Part shown: positions 33,330-41,832 of the stretch, one piece after another
Position numbering within the stretch: the first letter of the stretch is position 1
Layout: every line of letters begins with the position of its first letter
Assembly (NCBI RefSeq): GCF_030268045.1
Contig: NZ_BSDC01000004.1
Span: forward strand, 110,015 to 174,014
Source of the DNA: Geothrix edaphica
GTDB lineage: Bacteria; Acidobacteriota; Holophagae; Holophagales; Holophagaceae
Direction: 5' to 3'
Length of the DNA: 64,000 bases
Translations under genes and position numbers: made by a program
The notes under the pieces: model-generated
The model's database searches: none
Told to the model about the DNA's origin: nothing
Seen by the model: only the letters and a program-made list of their open reading frames with translations

Positions 33330-35462
33330 ATGTTCCATCCCATCCCCCGTCCCGAGGAACTGCTCAACCGCGAGCTGAGCTGGCTGGACTTCAACGCGCG
33401 GGTGATGGAGGAGGCCGAGGACCCCACCGTGCCCCTGCTGGAGCGCGTCAAGTTCCTCAGCATCGTCTCCAGCAACTGGGATGAGTTCTTCATGGTGCGG
33501 GTGGCCGGCATCTGGCGGCAGATCGACGCGGGCATCAGCCAGCCGGGCCCGGACGGGCTCACGCCCCGCCAGCTCCTGGAGCGGGTGGCCTCGCGGATCC
33601 ATGCCTATTCCGCCCGGCAGCACGAGCTCTTCCACGCCATCCTCGAGCCCCAGCTGGAGGCCGCGGGCATCCGCATCCTGGATCCCAGGGCCATGGATCG
33701 GCAGCAGGAGGCGTTCGTCCTGGACTACTTCGAGCGCAGCCTCCTGCCCCTCATCACGCCCCTGGCCGTGGACACGGGGCACCCCTTCCCCCGCCTGGGC
33801 AACCGGGCGCTGGTGCTGGTGGTGGAGCTGGAACCGGACGAAGACCTGCTGGACGGGGACCTGCCCGCCTCGGAGCTCTCCTTCATCCACGTCCCCACGG
33901 GGCTGGCTTCGCGGTTCCTGCGGGTGCCCTCGGCGCCCGGGGCCCACAGCTTCGTGATGCTCGAGGATGTGGTGCGGCACCACCTGTCCCGCCTCTTCCT
34001 GGGCTACACGGTGAAGAGCTGCCATGCCATCCGGGTGACGCGCGATTCGGATCTGCCGGTGGAGGAGGACCCCTCCGAGGACCTGCTCAAGACCGTGGAG
34101 GAGAGCCTCCGCGACCGCCGCCGCGGGGCCGTGGTCCGCCTCCAGTACGAGCACGGCCTGTCGGCCAAGGTGCTGGATCTGCTCATCGAGGAGATGGAGC
34201 TGAGTCCCGAGGATCTCTATCCGAGCCTCGGGCTGACGGCCTTCTCGGACCTGATGCAGCTCTGCGGCCAGCTGGACCTGCCCCACCTCAAGGACACGCC
34301 CCTGCCGCCCCTGCCCGTGCCCCAGCTCGACCAGTCCGGCAGCATCTTCGACGCCATCTCCCGGAACGACATCCTGCTGCACCACCCGTACCAGAGCTTC
34401 GACGACAGCGTGGTGCGGTTCGTGCGCGAGGCCGCGGAAGATCCCAAGGTCCTGGCCATCAAGATGACCCTCTATCGGGTGACGGCAAGCAGCCCCGTGG
34501 CGGCGGCCCTGGAGCGCGCGGCGGAGCGCGGCAAGCAGGTGGCCGCCATCGTGGAGCTGCGGGCGCGCTTCGACGAGGCCGCCAACATCGCCTGGGCCCG
34601 GCGCCTGGAGAAGACCGGCGTGCATGTGGTCTACGGCCTGCCCAACCACAAGATCCACTGCAAGGCCTGTCTCGTGGTGCGGCAGGAGGCGGGCGGCATC
34701 AAGCGCTACTGCCACCTGGGCACGGGCAACTACAACGAGCGCACCAGCCGGCTCTATTCGGACCTGGGCCTGCTGACGGCCCGGCCAGAGTTCGGCGAGG
34801 ACCTCTCGAACCTGTTCAACATGCTCACGGGCTACACGCGTCCGCCCCGGTTCCACCAGATCCTGCTGGCCCCCCAGTACCTGAAGAAGGCCCTCAAGGC
34901 CCGCATCCAGCGGGAGATCGGCCATGCCCAGAAGGGCCGGCCCGCCCGCATGGTGCTCAAGATGAACGCCCTGGTGGATCCCCAGCTCATCCAGCTGCTC
35001 TACGAGGCGAGCCGGGAGGGCGTGAGGGTGGATCTCATCGTGCGGGGCACCTGCTGCCTGCGCCCCGGCGCGCCGGGTCTGTCGGAGAACATCCGGGCCC
35101 TGTCCATCCTGGACCGCTTCCTGGAGCATGCCCGCATCTACCACTTCGCCAATGACGGCGAGCCGGAGACGCTGCTCTCCAGCGCCGACCTCATGCCCCG
35201 CAACCTCGACCGCCGGGTGGAGCTGGCCTTCCCCCTGGTGGATCCCCTGCTGGCGGCCCAGGTGATGGAGATGGTCGAGCTCCAGCTGCACGACACCCTG
35301 AAGGGCCGTGTGCTCGGGCCCGAGGGCGACGTGCTCCGCCGGGGCCTGGACCCCCAGGACCCGCCCCTCCGCAGCCAGCTCCGCATCTACGAGCACACCC
35401 TGCTCGCCAGCGGCGTGGGCGCCCTGACCCAGAAGCTGGGGCCGTTGGACCCGGATATTTGA
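33330..35462 (+). CDS. ppk1: Polyphosphate kinase 1
   Basis: A 710-residue PPK1 that makes inorganic polyphosphate from ATP. The N-terminal motif LLNRELSWLDFNARV is characteristic. The catalytic core has the two phospholipase-D-like sites: LPNHKIHCKACLVV with the phosphorylated histidine, and later YHFANDGEPETLLSSADLMPRN. YNERTSRLYSDLGLL confirms the family. The stop is followed directly by element E. Full length. Confidence 0.97.
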   Translation: MFHPIPRPEELLNRELSWLDFNARVMEEAEDPTVPLLERVKFLSIVSSNWDEFFMVRVAGIWRQIDAGISQPGPDGLTPRQLLERVASRIHAYSARQHELFHAILEPQLEAAGIRILDPRAMDRQQEAFVLDYFERSLLPLITPLAVDTGHPFPRLGNRALVLVVELEPDEDLLDGDLPASELSFIHVPTGLASRFLRVPSAPGAHSFVMLEDVVRHHLSRLFLGYTVKSCHAIRVTRDSDLPVEEDPSEDLLKTVEESLRDRRRGAVVRLQYEHGLSAKVLDLLIEEMELSPEDLYPSLGLTAFSDLMQLCGQLDLPHLKDTPLPPLPVPQLDQSGSIFDAISRNDILLHHPYQSFDDSVVRFVREAAEDPKVLAIKMTLYRVTASSPVAAALERAAERGKQVAAIVELRARFDEAANIAWARRLEKTGVHVVYGLPNHKIHCKACLVVRQEAGGIKRYCHLGTGNYNERTSRLYSDLGLLTARPEFGEDLSNLFNMLTGYTRPPRFHQILLAPQYLKKALKARIQREIGHAQKGRPARMVLKMNALVDPQLIQLLYEASREGVRVDLIVRGTCCLRPGAPGLSENIRALSILDRFLEHARIYHFANDGEPETLLSSADLMPRNLDRRVELAFPLVDPLLAAQVMEMVELQLHDTLKGRVLGPEGDVLRRGLDPQDPPLRSQLRIYEHTLLASGVGALTQKLGPLDPDI

Positions 35463-35535
35463 TGCTCTCCGGGGGTCCCGCGCTGCGCGCACACCCCCGG
35501 ACCCCCGTGCCGAGGCGAGGAGACCTCGCCTCGGC
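35463..35535 (+). repeat. Structured post-stop element E after ppk1
   Basis: The ppk1 TGA is followed immediately by TGCTCTCCGGGGG. CCGGGGGT pairs with ACCCCCGG 16 bases on, with a GCGC-rich loop. GACCCCCGTG then leads to a second perfect hairpin CCGAGGCGAGG/CCTCGCCTCGG (around 35509-35533). The layout matches element F after bamD. It may act as a terminator, but it lacks a U-run. Confidence 0.6.
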
Positions 35536-35628
35536 TTGGACTCCAACCAGCCCAGAGAGGAAACGGTGCGGCGCTTCAACATGTCAGCCATTCATTCCCC
35601 GTGGCAAACTAATGGGCTGGAGACACGC

Positions 35629-36663
35629 ATGACCAAGATCAGCCGCGCCGCCCTGTTCGAAGCCCTCAACGCCTATGTCGTCCCCGGAACCAGTGCCACA
35701 CTCACGAACCTGAAGGCGGTGAAGGGCATTGATGTCACCGAGGGCAAGGTGACGGTGCTGCTCCAGCTCATGGACGCCTACCGGGACCGCGTGGCGGCCA
35801 TCAAGGAGGCCCTGGAGGGGCTGATCCGCCAGCAGCCCGGGGTCACGGACGTGGACATCGAGATCGGCTGGGAGAAGACGGCCCAGGTGGAGTTCAAGAA
35901 CCTCATCCCCGGCATCAAGCGCTGCGTGGTGGTGGGCTCGGGCAAGGGCGGCGTGGGCAAGAGCACGGTCACGGTGAACCTCGCCATCGCCCTGGCGGAG
36001 CAGGGCCTCAAGGTGGGCCTGCTGGACTCGGACATCTACGGCCCCTCCATCCCCATGATGCTGGGCCTGAAGGACTCGCCCCTGGGCACGCCGGAGGGCC
36101 AGATCCTGCCCCTCGAGAAGTTCGGCATCAAGGTCATGTCCATGGGCCTGCTCATCGAGGAGGACCGGCCCGTCATCTGGCGCGGCGCCATGCTCAACAA
36201 GGCCCTCCAGCAGTTCCTGAAGGACGTGGCCTGGGGCGATCTCGACGTGCTGCTCATCGACCTGCCGCCCGGCACCGGCGACGTGCAGCTCACCCTCATC
36301 CAGAACGCCCAGGTGGACGGCGCGGTCATCGTCAGCACCCCGCAGGACGTGGCCTTCCTCGATGCCAAGAAGGCCATCGGGATGTTCGGCACGGTGAAGG
36401 TGCCCGTGCTCGGCATCATCGAGAACATGAGCAGCTTCATCTGCCCCGGCTGCGGGAAGGAGACCCAGATCTTCGGCCACGGCGGGGTGAAGGCCGCGGC
36501 CATCCGCATGGAGCTGCCCTTCCTGGGCGAGGTGCCCATCGACCTGGCCATCCGCGAGGGCGGGGACAGCGGCAAGCCCTTCGTGGCGGAGCACCCTCAC
36601 AGCCCCCAGACCAAGGTCTTCCAGGACATGGCCGAGACGCTCAAGGGCGTGCTGAAGCTCTGA
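35629..36663 (+). CDS. mrp: Mrp/NBP35 family ATP-binding Fe-S carrier
   Basis: About 344 residues. An N-terminal DUF59/MIP18-like domain (about 1-85) precedes a P-loop ATPase of the Mrp/ApbC type: deviant Walker A GSGKGGVGKST, DSDIYGPSIPMMLG, LPPGTGDVQLT and the CPGC cluster-binding pair in SSFICPGCGKE. Such proteins carry Fe-S clusters to target enzymes. The ATG at 35629 follows GGAG at 6 bases; upstream in-frame codons lack support. Confidence 0.92.
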   Translation: MTKISRAALFEALNAYVVPGTSATLTNLKAVKGIDVTEGKVTVLLQLMDAYRDRVAAIKEALEGLIRQQPGVTDVDIEIGWEKTAQVEFKNLIPGIKRCVVVGSGKGGVGKSTVTVNLAIALAEQGLKVGLLDSDIYGPSIPMMLGLKDSPLGTPEGQILPLEKFGIKVMSMGLLIEEDRPVIWRGAMLNKALQQFLKDVAWGDLDVLLIDLPPGTGDVQLTLIQNAQVDGAVIVSTPQDVAFLDAKKAIGMFGTVKVPVLGIIENMSSFICPGCGKETQIFGHGGVKAAAIRMELPFLGEVPIDLAIREGGDSGKPFVAEHPHSPQTKVFQDMAETLKGVLKL

Positions 36664-36676
36664 GCGGAAGCGCGGA

Positions 36677-37192
36677 TCAGCGGCCGAAGGCCTCCACCCG
36701 CAGGGGCCGGGCCACCGTGAGGGCCACGGGGCCTCCGCTCTGGAGGGCCAGGCTGGGGCCCGGGCCCAGGCGGAAGCTCCCCTCCGGCGCGGCCAGGGCC
36801 CGCCCGTCGGGCAGGAGCAGCGACTGGAAGTCCACGAAGCGGTAGTCGCCGCGCAGCAGGTGGACCTGGCCCACCAGCTGGGTCCCGATGGGGAGGAGCA
36901 CGGTCCATCCGTTCTGGGCCCGCAGCGGGGCGCGCAGGGTCACGCGGAGGAGGGTGCGGCCCGGATCCGTGGACGGCTCCACCAGATCGCCCTCCAGGCG
37001 GGCCTCGAGCCGGACGCCGGGGCGCACGGCGTAGGCCTCCCCGTCCGGCCGGAGGCGGATCTCGGCAGGGCTGGCCACGGTCCTCGCCGGCTCGGGGAGG
37101 CGGAGGCTCCGCACCGGCACCGGGGTCGGGACCGCCGCGGGTGCGGGGCCGGGAGCGTGGAGGAGGGCCAGCAGGGGCAGGGTCGGGAGCAT
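36677..37192 (-). CDS. Secreted VirB10/TrbI-like C-terminal domain protein
   Basis: A 171-residue protein with an N-terminal signal and Pro-rich stretch. A domain resembling the C-terminal beta-barrel of VirB10/TrbI follows: RLEGDLVEPS, VTLRAPLRAQNGWTVLLPIGTQLVGQ and LPDGRALAAPEG. It is far shorter than VirB10 and no other secretion gene is present, so conjugation is unlikely. It follows pstS by 7 bases and is probably cotranscribed. Role unknown. Confidence 0.6.
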   Translation of the reverse strand: MLPTLPLLALLHAPGPAPAAVPTPVPVRSLRLPEPARTVASPAEIRLRPDGEAYAVRPGVRLEARLEGDLVEPSTDPGRTLLRVTLRAPLRAQNGWTVLLPIGTQLVGQVHLLRGDYRFVDFQSLLLPDGRALAAPEGSFRLGPGPSLALQSGGPVALTVARPLRVEAFGR

Positions 37193-37199
37193 GGGGGCC

Positions 37200-38201
37200 T
37201 CAGTTCAGCTTGCCCGCGCCCATGGCCGCGAGGTCGCCGGGGATGGCCACGGCGCCGAAGCTGGCCACCGCCGCCTGGCCCTCGCGGGACAGCACGAAGT
37301 GGAGGAACTCCTTCACGGCGGGGTCCAGGGCGCGGCCGGGGGCCTTGTTCACGTAGATGTAGAGGAAGCGGGTCAGGGGGTAGGTGGCGTTCTGGATGCT
37401 TTCGAGGGTGGGCTCCACGGCATGGTCGCTGCCGAAGGAGGCCACGGGCACGCCCCTCACCATGCGGTTGGCGTACTGGAGCGGGCCGTAGCTGATGCCG
37501 CCGCCATCCACCGCCGGGGCCTCCACCACCGCGAACTGGTCCAGGAAGGCCTTCACGCCGGGCTTGAAGTCGCCCTTCTTCATGACGTGCTCCCGGAAGA
37601 AGGCGCGGGTGCCGGAGTTCTCGTCGCGACCGTAGGCCTGGATGTCCCGCTGCTTCCAGTCGCCCCCGAGGCCGAGCTCCCCCCAGCGCTGGATGTCGCG
37701 CTTCGCGCCGCCCTTGCGGGTGGTGGAGAAGATGGCGTCGATCTCCTCCATGCGGAGCTGCTTGATGGGGTTGTTGGCGTTGACGTAGACCACCAGGGCA
37801 TCCACCGCCACGGGGATGCGCGTGGGCGCGTAGCCGTACTTGGCCTGGAAGGCCGCCAGTTCCGCGTCGTTCATCTCGCGGCTCATCTGGCCCATGAGGG
37901 CGCTGCCCTCGATGAGGGCCTTGGGGGCCGTGGCGGAGCCTTTGCAGAGGAAGCGGGTGGAGATGCGGGGGTGGAAATTCCTGAAGTCCTCGCCCCAGAG
38001 CACCATGAGGGGCTCCATGGAATCCGAGCCCACGCTCTTCAGCTCGCCGGCCACGGGGTGCTCGGCCGTGTAGGCGGGAAGGATCACTTCCTTCGCGGCG
38101 GGTGGAGCCGCCGCCGGGGGCCTGGCGGGGGTCTCCGCCGGCGGCTGGCAGGCCAGTCCGAGCAGGAGCAGGAGCGGGGCGGCGAGGTCGCGCAGGGACA
38201 T
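37200..38201 (-). CDS. pstS: PstS-like phosphate-binding lipoprotein
   Basis: A 333-residue lipoprotein: lipobox LGLAC and a Pro-rich linker, then a periplasmic binding-protein fold. Phosphate-ligand segments are visible: VGSDSMEPLM, GSATAPKALIEGSALMGQMSR and DENSGTRAFFREH. It is related to PstS and alkaline-phosphatase-like DING proteins. No pstCAB transporter is nearby, so it is an orphan receptor in this window. The ATG at 38201 is preceded by GGAGG. Confidence 0.85.
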   Translation of the reverse strand: MSLRDLAAPLLLLLGLACQPPAETPARPPAAAPPAAKEVILPAYTAEHPVAGELKSVGSDSMEPLMVLWGEDFRNFHPRISTRFLCKGSATAPKALIEGSALMGQMSREMNDAELAAFQAKYGYAPTRIPVAVDALVVYVNANNPIKQLRMEEIDAIFSTTRKGGAKRDIQRWGELGLGGDWKQRDIQAYGRDENSGTRAFFREHVMKKGDFKPGVKAFLDQFAVVEAPAVDGGGISYGPLQYANRMVRGVPVASFGSDHAVEPTLESIQNATYPLTRFLYIYVNKAPGRALDPAVKEFLHFVLSREGQAAVASFGAVAIPGDLAAMGAGKLN

Positions 38202-38299
38202 GGGGATCCTCCACGACCATTGCCCCATGGCCGGGTGACGGCGCCGTGAAAGCGGGGATCCTTCGTCGTGACGCGCGGAGTTTGGAGCTATCCTGGGCC

Positions 38300-38743
38300 A
38301 TGGCCAAGCCGCAGATCCCCGAGACCCTCGCTCCGGATCTCCTGGAGCGTCTGCGCACGCGATTCCACCCCTGGCCCCTCATCAGCGGCTGGGGGCTCAC
38401 CATCGAATCGGTGGCGCCCGGCGTGGCCGTGATGGTGCTCCAGCCTACCAAGGCCGTGATCAACGGCACGCGAGGCACGGTGAATGGCGGCGTGCTGGCC
38501 ACCATCGCCGACATGGTGAGCGCCCTCGCCCTCAGCACGGCCTTCGACGGGGCCATGCCCTTCGCCACCTCCGACCTCCACATCCGCTACCTGGAGCCCG
38601 CCCGGGGCGAGGTGCGCGGCGAGGCCCAGGTGGTGCGGATCTCCGGCCGCAGCGGCATCCTCGCCTGTCGGCTCACCTGCGGCGAGCACCTGGTGGCCCA
38701 CAGCACCGCCAACTTCGCCATCAAGCCCGGTATCGGCGGCTGA
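38300..38743 (+). CDS. PaaI-family hotdog thioesterase
   Basis: A 147-residue single hotdog domain. The conserved helix NGTRGTVNGGVLATIADMVSALAL carries the active-site region and SDLHIRYLEPARG the dimer strand. It hydrolyses acyl-CoA thioesters; the substrate is unknown. It is followed by the K+ channel gene after ~55 bases. Confidence 0.85.
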   Translation: MAKPQIPETLAPDLLERLRTRFHPWPLISGWGLTIESVAPGVAVMVLQPTKAVINGTRGTVNGGVLATIADMVSALALSTAFDGAMPFATSDLHIRYLEPARGEVRGEAQVVRISGRSGILACRLTCGEHLVAHSTANFAIKPGIGG

Positions 38744-38798
38744 GTTGAAGGCCGGGGCGCCGTTTCCCGAGGCGCGGGACGCGCGGCAGGACGGCCCG

Positions 38799-39788
38799 AT
38801 GCGGCGCCTGCGCTACACCTTGGCCCTGCTGGTGGCGGTCATCGTGTGCGGGGGGCTCGGCTACCACTGGCTGTCGCACCTCGACCCCCTCGACAGCCTC
38901 TACATGGCCATCACCACCCTGTTCACGGTGGGCTTCCGGGAACTGGGCGAGGTGAACGCCCGGACGAAGCTCTTCACGATCTTCTACCTGGTCGTGGGCC
39001 TGGGCGTAGCCACCTATGCCATCTCGAACCTGACCGCCCTGCTCCTGGAGGGGGACCTCAAGGGCTACATCATGGAGCGCCGCATGCAGAAACGCCTGGA
39101 CGACCTGAAGGACCACATCATCGTCTGCGGCTTCGGGAAGATGGGCTTCCAGGCCGCCTGGGAGCTGAAGAAGGCCGGCATCCCCTTCGTCATCATCGAG
39201 CAGGACGAGACCAAGGGCCGCAGCCCCCGCTTCGCGGGCGAGCTGATCCTCTACGGCAACGCCATGGAGGAGCTCGTGCTGGAGCGTGCCGGGATCCGCT
39301 CGGCCCGGGGCCTCATCACGGCCCTCACCACCGATGCCGACAACGTGCTGGTGACGCTCACCGTGAAGCAGCTGCGCCCCGACCTGCCCGTGGTGGCCCG
39401 CAGTGCCAAGCTGGGCACCGAGCGCCAGCTCAGGGCCGCGGGGGCCGACCACATCGTGAGCCCCTATGAGATCGGCGGGCGCCGCATGGCCGGCCTGCTG
39501 CTCAAGCCCGAGATGATGAACTTCTTCGACATCGTGCTCCAGCAGGAGCAGTTCGAGCTGGGCCTGGAGCGCATCGCCATCGCGCCGGGATCCGCCCTGG
39601 TGGGGCAGACCATGCGGGAGGCCCGCCTGCGCCACGCCACGGGTTCCCTGCTGGTGGGCCTGGTCCATCCCGGCTCGAGGTTGCAGTTCAACCCCTCGGG
39701 CGAAGAGCGCTTCCAGGCCGGGGACGAGCTGCTGGTGATGGGCCCCTCGGACGCCCTGGAGACCCTCACGCGGCTGGCCAAGGGCTGA
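38799..39788 (+). CDS. Two-helix potassium channel with RCK (TrkA-N/TrkA-C) domains
   Basis: About 329 residues. Two membrane helices flank a pore loop reading TTLFTVGFRELGEV, followed by a complete RCK module: HIIVCGFGKMGFQAAWELKKAG (Rossmann), ALTTDADNVLVTLTVKQL, and a C-terminal TrkA-C domain (GSALVGQTMREARLRHATG). The filter TVGFRE departs from TVGYGD by having arginine in place of the second glycine. ATG 38799 is preferred over a TTG at 38745, which would add a charged, non-membrane leader. It is adjacent to a KefB-type antiporter. Confidence 0.85.
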   Translation: MRRLRYTLALLVAVIVCGGLGYHWLSHLDPLDSLYMAITTLFTVGFRELGEVNARTKLFTIFYLVVGLGVATYAISNLTALLLEGDLKGYIMERRMQKRLDDLKDHIIVCGFGKMGFQAAWELKKAGIPFVIIEQDETKGRSPRFAGELILYGNAMEELVLERAGIRSARGLITALTTDADNVLVTLTVKQLRPDLPVVARSAKLGTERQLRAAGADHIVSPYEIGGRRMAGLLLKPEMMNFFDIVLQQEQFELGLERIAIAPGSALVGQTMREARLRHATGSLLVGLVHPGSRLQFNPSGEERFQAGDELLVMGPSDALETLTRLAKG

Positions 39789-39792
39789 GGCC

Positions 39793-41826
39793 TTGGAAGG
39801 GCACGCCCGCCTCCTGCTGGACCTGGCCATGGTGCTCGGGGTCGCGGCGCTGACCTCGGTGCTGTTCCAGAAGCTGAAGCAGCCCGCGGTCCTGGGGTAC
39901 CTCCTGGCGGGCATGATCGTGGGGCCCCACGTGCCCGTGCCGCTGGTGGCGGACCTGGGCAATGTGCGGCTGATGGGCGAGCTGGGCGTCATCCTGCTGA
40001 TGTTCACCATCGGCCTGGAGTTCAGCCTGCCGAAGCTGTTCCATGCGGGCCCGCCCGCCCTGCTCACGGGCACCCTCCAGGTGGGCACCCAGCTGGTGGC
40101 GGGGTTCCTGGTGGCCCGGCTGCTGGGATGGACTCCGCTGGAGAGCGCCTTCTTCGGCGCCAGCCTGGCCATCGCCTCCACCATGATCCTCGCCAAGCTC
40201 TTCGACGAGCGGGGCATCCGGGGCCCGCTGAAGGAGACCGTGCTGGGCGTCCTCCTGGTGGAGGATCTCCACGCGGTGCTGCTGCTGGCGGCCCTCACGG
40301 CGGCGGCCTCCCTGGGCGGCCCCAGCGCCGGGGCCATCGCGGGCACGCTGCTGAAGCTGGCAGTGTTCCTCGCGGTGCTGGTGGGGGTGGGGCGGCTGGT
40401 GGTGCCCCGCGCCGTGCGCTGGGTGGCGGACCATGCCCGGGACGAGGTGCTGCTGGTGGTGGCGGCGGGGCTCTGCTTCGGGCTGGCCCAGCTGGCGGCC
40501 TGGGCGGGCTTCTCCGTGGCCATGGGGGCCTTCGTCGCCGGCATGCTGATCTGCGAATCGGGCCGGGGCCGCAAGGTGGAGCACCTGGTCCATCCCCTGC
40601 GGGACCTCTTCGCAGCCATGTTCTTCGTGGCGGTGGGCATGCTGATGGAACCCGGGGTCGTGGTGCGCGACTGGCACCTGGTGCTGCTCTTCTCCGCCCT
40701 GGTCATCACCGTGAACGCGGCCGCCGTCACCGTGGGGGCCACCCTGGCGGGCCTGCCCCTGGCCCTCGGGGTGCGGGCCGGTCTGGCCCTCGGCCAGGTG
40801 GGGGAGTTCGGCTTCATCCTCCTCAGCGCCGGCATCGGCCTGGGCGTGGTGGATCCCTCCCGCTATGCGCTCCTCGCGGCCATCTGCGTGGCCACGGCCC
40901 TGACCACGCCGGCCCTGCTGTCCGCCGGGGAGCCCGCGGCCCGCCTCGTGGAGCGGCACCTGCCCGCGGCCCTGAAGACCTACCTGGGTCTCTACCAGTC
41001 CTGGGCCGCGGCCCTGCGGGCCCCGGCCCTCCGCAAGGCCCCGGGCGCCGCGGCGCGGCGGACCTTCCTGCGCCTGCTGCTGGATGCCATCCTCATCGGC
41101 CTGGTGGGCGCCCTCGCGCCGCGGGTGATGCGGCTGGGCGCGGCCTGGCTCGAAGGGCGTGGCACCCTCGGACATACCCTGGCCCAGGGGGCGGTGCTGC
41201 TGGCGGCGGCGAGCCTGGTGGCCCTGCTGGTGAGCCGGATGCTTCGCCGCAGCCGGGTCCTGGCGGAGCGCCTGCTGGACCTGCCGGGCCCCGGCGGGCT
41301 CGGCACCCGGCCCGACACCCGCCGGGCCTTCCGCACGGGCCTGCGCCTCGGCGTGCTCCTGCTCACGGGCCTGCCCGTGCTGGCCGCCGTGCTGGCCCTC
41401 ATCCCCCTGGCCTCCCTGGGGGCGCTGGGCGCCGCCGCGGCCCTGGCCGTCCCCCTGCTGATCTGGCGCCGGGCCCGGGGCCTCCAGAAGGACCTGGCGG
41501 CGGGTGCCGAGTGGATGGGCGAGGACGCCCGGGATCCCTGGGGCGCGCCCGAGCTCGCCGGCGCTGCTCCGGCCGGGGGCTGGCGCACCCTCCGCATCGG
41601 CCCCCGCTGCCCCTCCCTGGGGCGCAGCCTGGGGGACCTGGACCTGCCCGGCGGGTCCGGTGTGGCCCTGGTGGCCCTGCTGCGGGAGGGCCACCTCCTG
41701 GAGCCGCGGCCCGAGGCCCAGCTTCAGCCCGGGGACCTGCTGGCCCTGAGCGGCCCGGCCTCGGCCCTGGATCAGGCCGAGGCCCTGCTGGGCCGTGAGG
41801 CGGGGGGCGCACCCCAGGCCAGCTGA
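39793..41826 (+). CDS. CPA2-family cation:proton antiporter (KefB/RosB type)
   Basis: A 677-residue protein. About 12 N-terminal helices match the Na+/H+ exchanger fold of CPA2: LKQPAVLGYLLAGMIVGP, LMGELGVILLMFTIGLEF, LLVEDLHAVLLLA and GQVGEFGFILLSAG. An extra four-helix region and a C-terminal TrkA-C domain (SLGRSLGDLDLPGGSGVALV) follow, but there is no TrkA-N nucleotide domain. It starts at TTG 39793, four bases after the channel gene. The neighbouring channel carries the missing RCK_N, so joint regulation is possible. Confidence 0.85.
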   Translation: MEGHARLLLDLAMVLGVAALTSVLFQKLKQPAVLGYLLAGMIVGPHVPVPLVADLGNVRLMGELGVILLMFTIGLEFSLPKLFHAGPPALLTGTLQVGTQLVAGFLVARLLGWTPLESAFFGASLAIASTMILAKLFDERGIRGPLKETVLGVLLVEDLHAVLLLAALTAAASLGGPSAGAIAGTLLKLAVFLAVLVGVGRLVVPRAVRWVADHARDEVLLVVAAGLCFGLAQLAAWAGFSVAMGAFVAGMLICESGRGRKVEHLVHPLRDLFAAMFFVAVGMLMEPGVVVRDWHLVLLFSALVITVNAAAVTVGATLAGLPLALGVRAGLALGQVGEFGFILLSAGIGLGVVDPSRYALLAAICVATALTTPALLSAGEPAARLVERHLPAALKTYLGLYQSWAAALRAPALRKAPGAAARRTFLRLLLDAILIGLVGALAPRVMRLGAAWLEGRGTLGHTLAQGAVLLAAASLVALLVSRMLRRSRVLAERLLDLPGPGGLGTRPDTRRAFRTGLRLGVLLLTGLPVLAAVLALIPLASLGALGAAAALAVPLLIWRRARGLQKDLAAGAEWMGEDARDPWGAPELAGAAPAGGWRTLRIGPRCPSLGRSLGDLDLPGGSGVALVALLREGHLLEPRPEAQLQPGDLLALSGPASALDQAEALLGREAGGAPQAS

Positions 41827-41832
41827 CGGGGA

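Noticed and set aside
36677..37192. Part of a type IV secretion system (VirB10)
   Set aside because: Only a short C-terminal-like domain is present, with no other virB or tra gene nearby.
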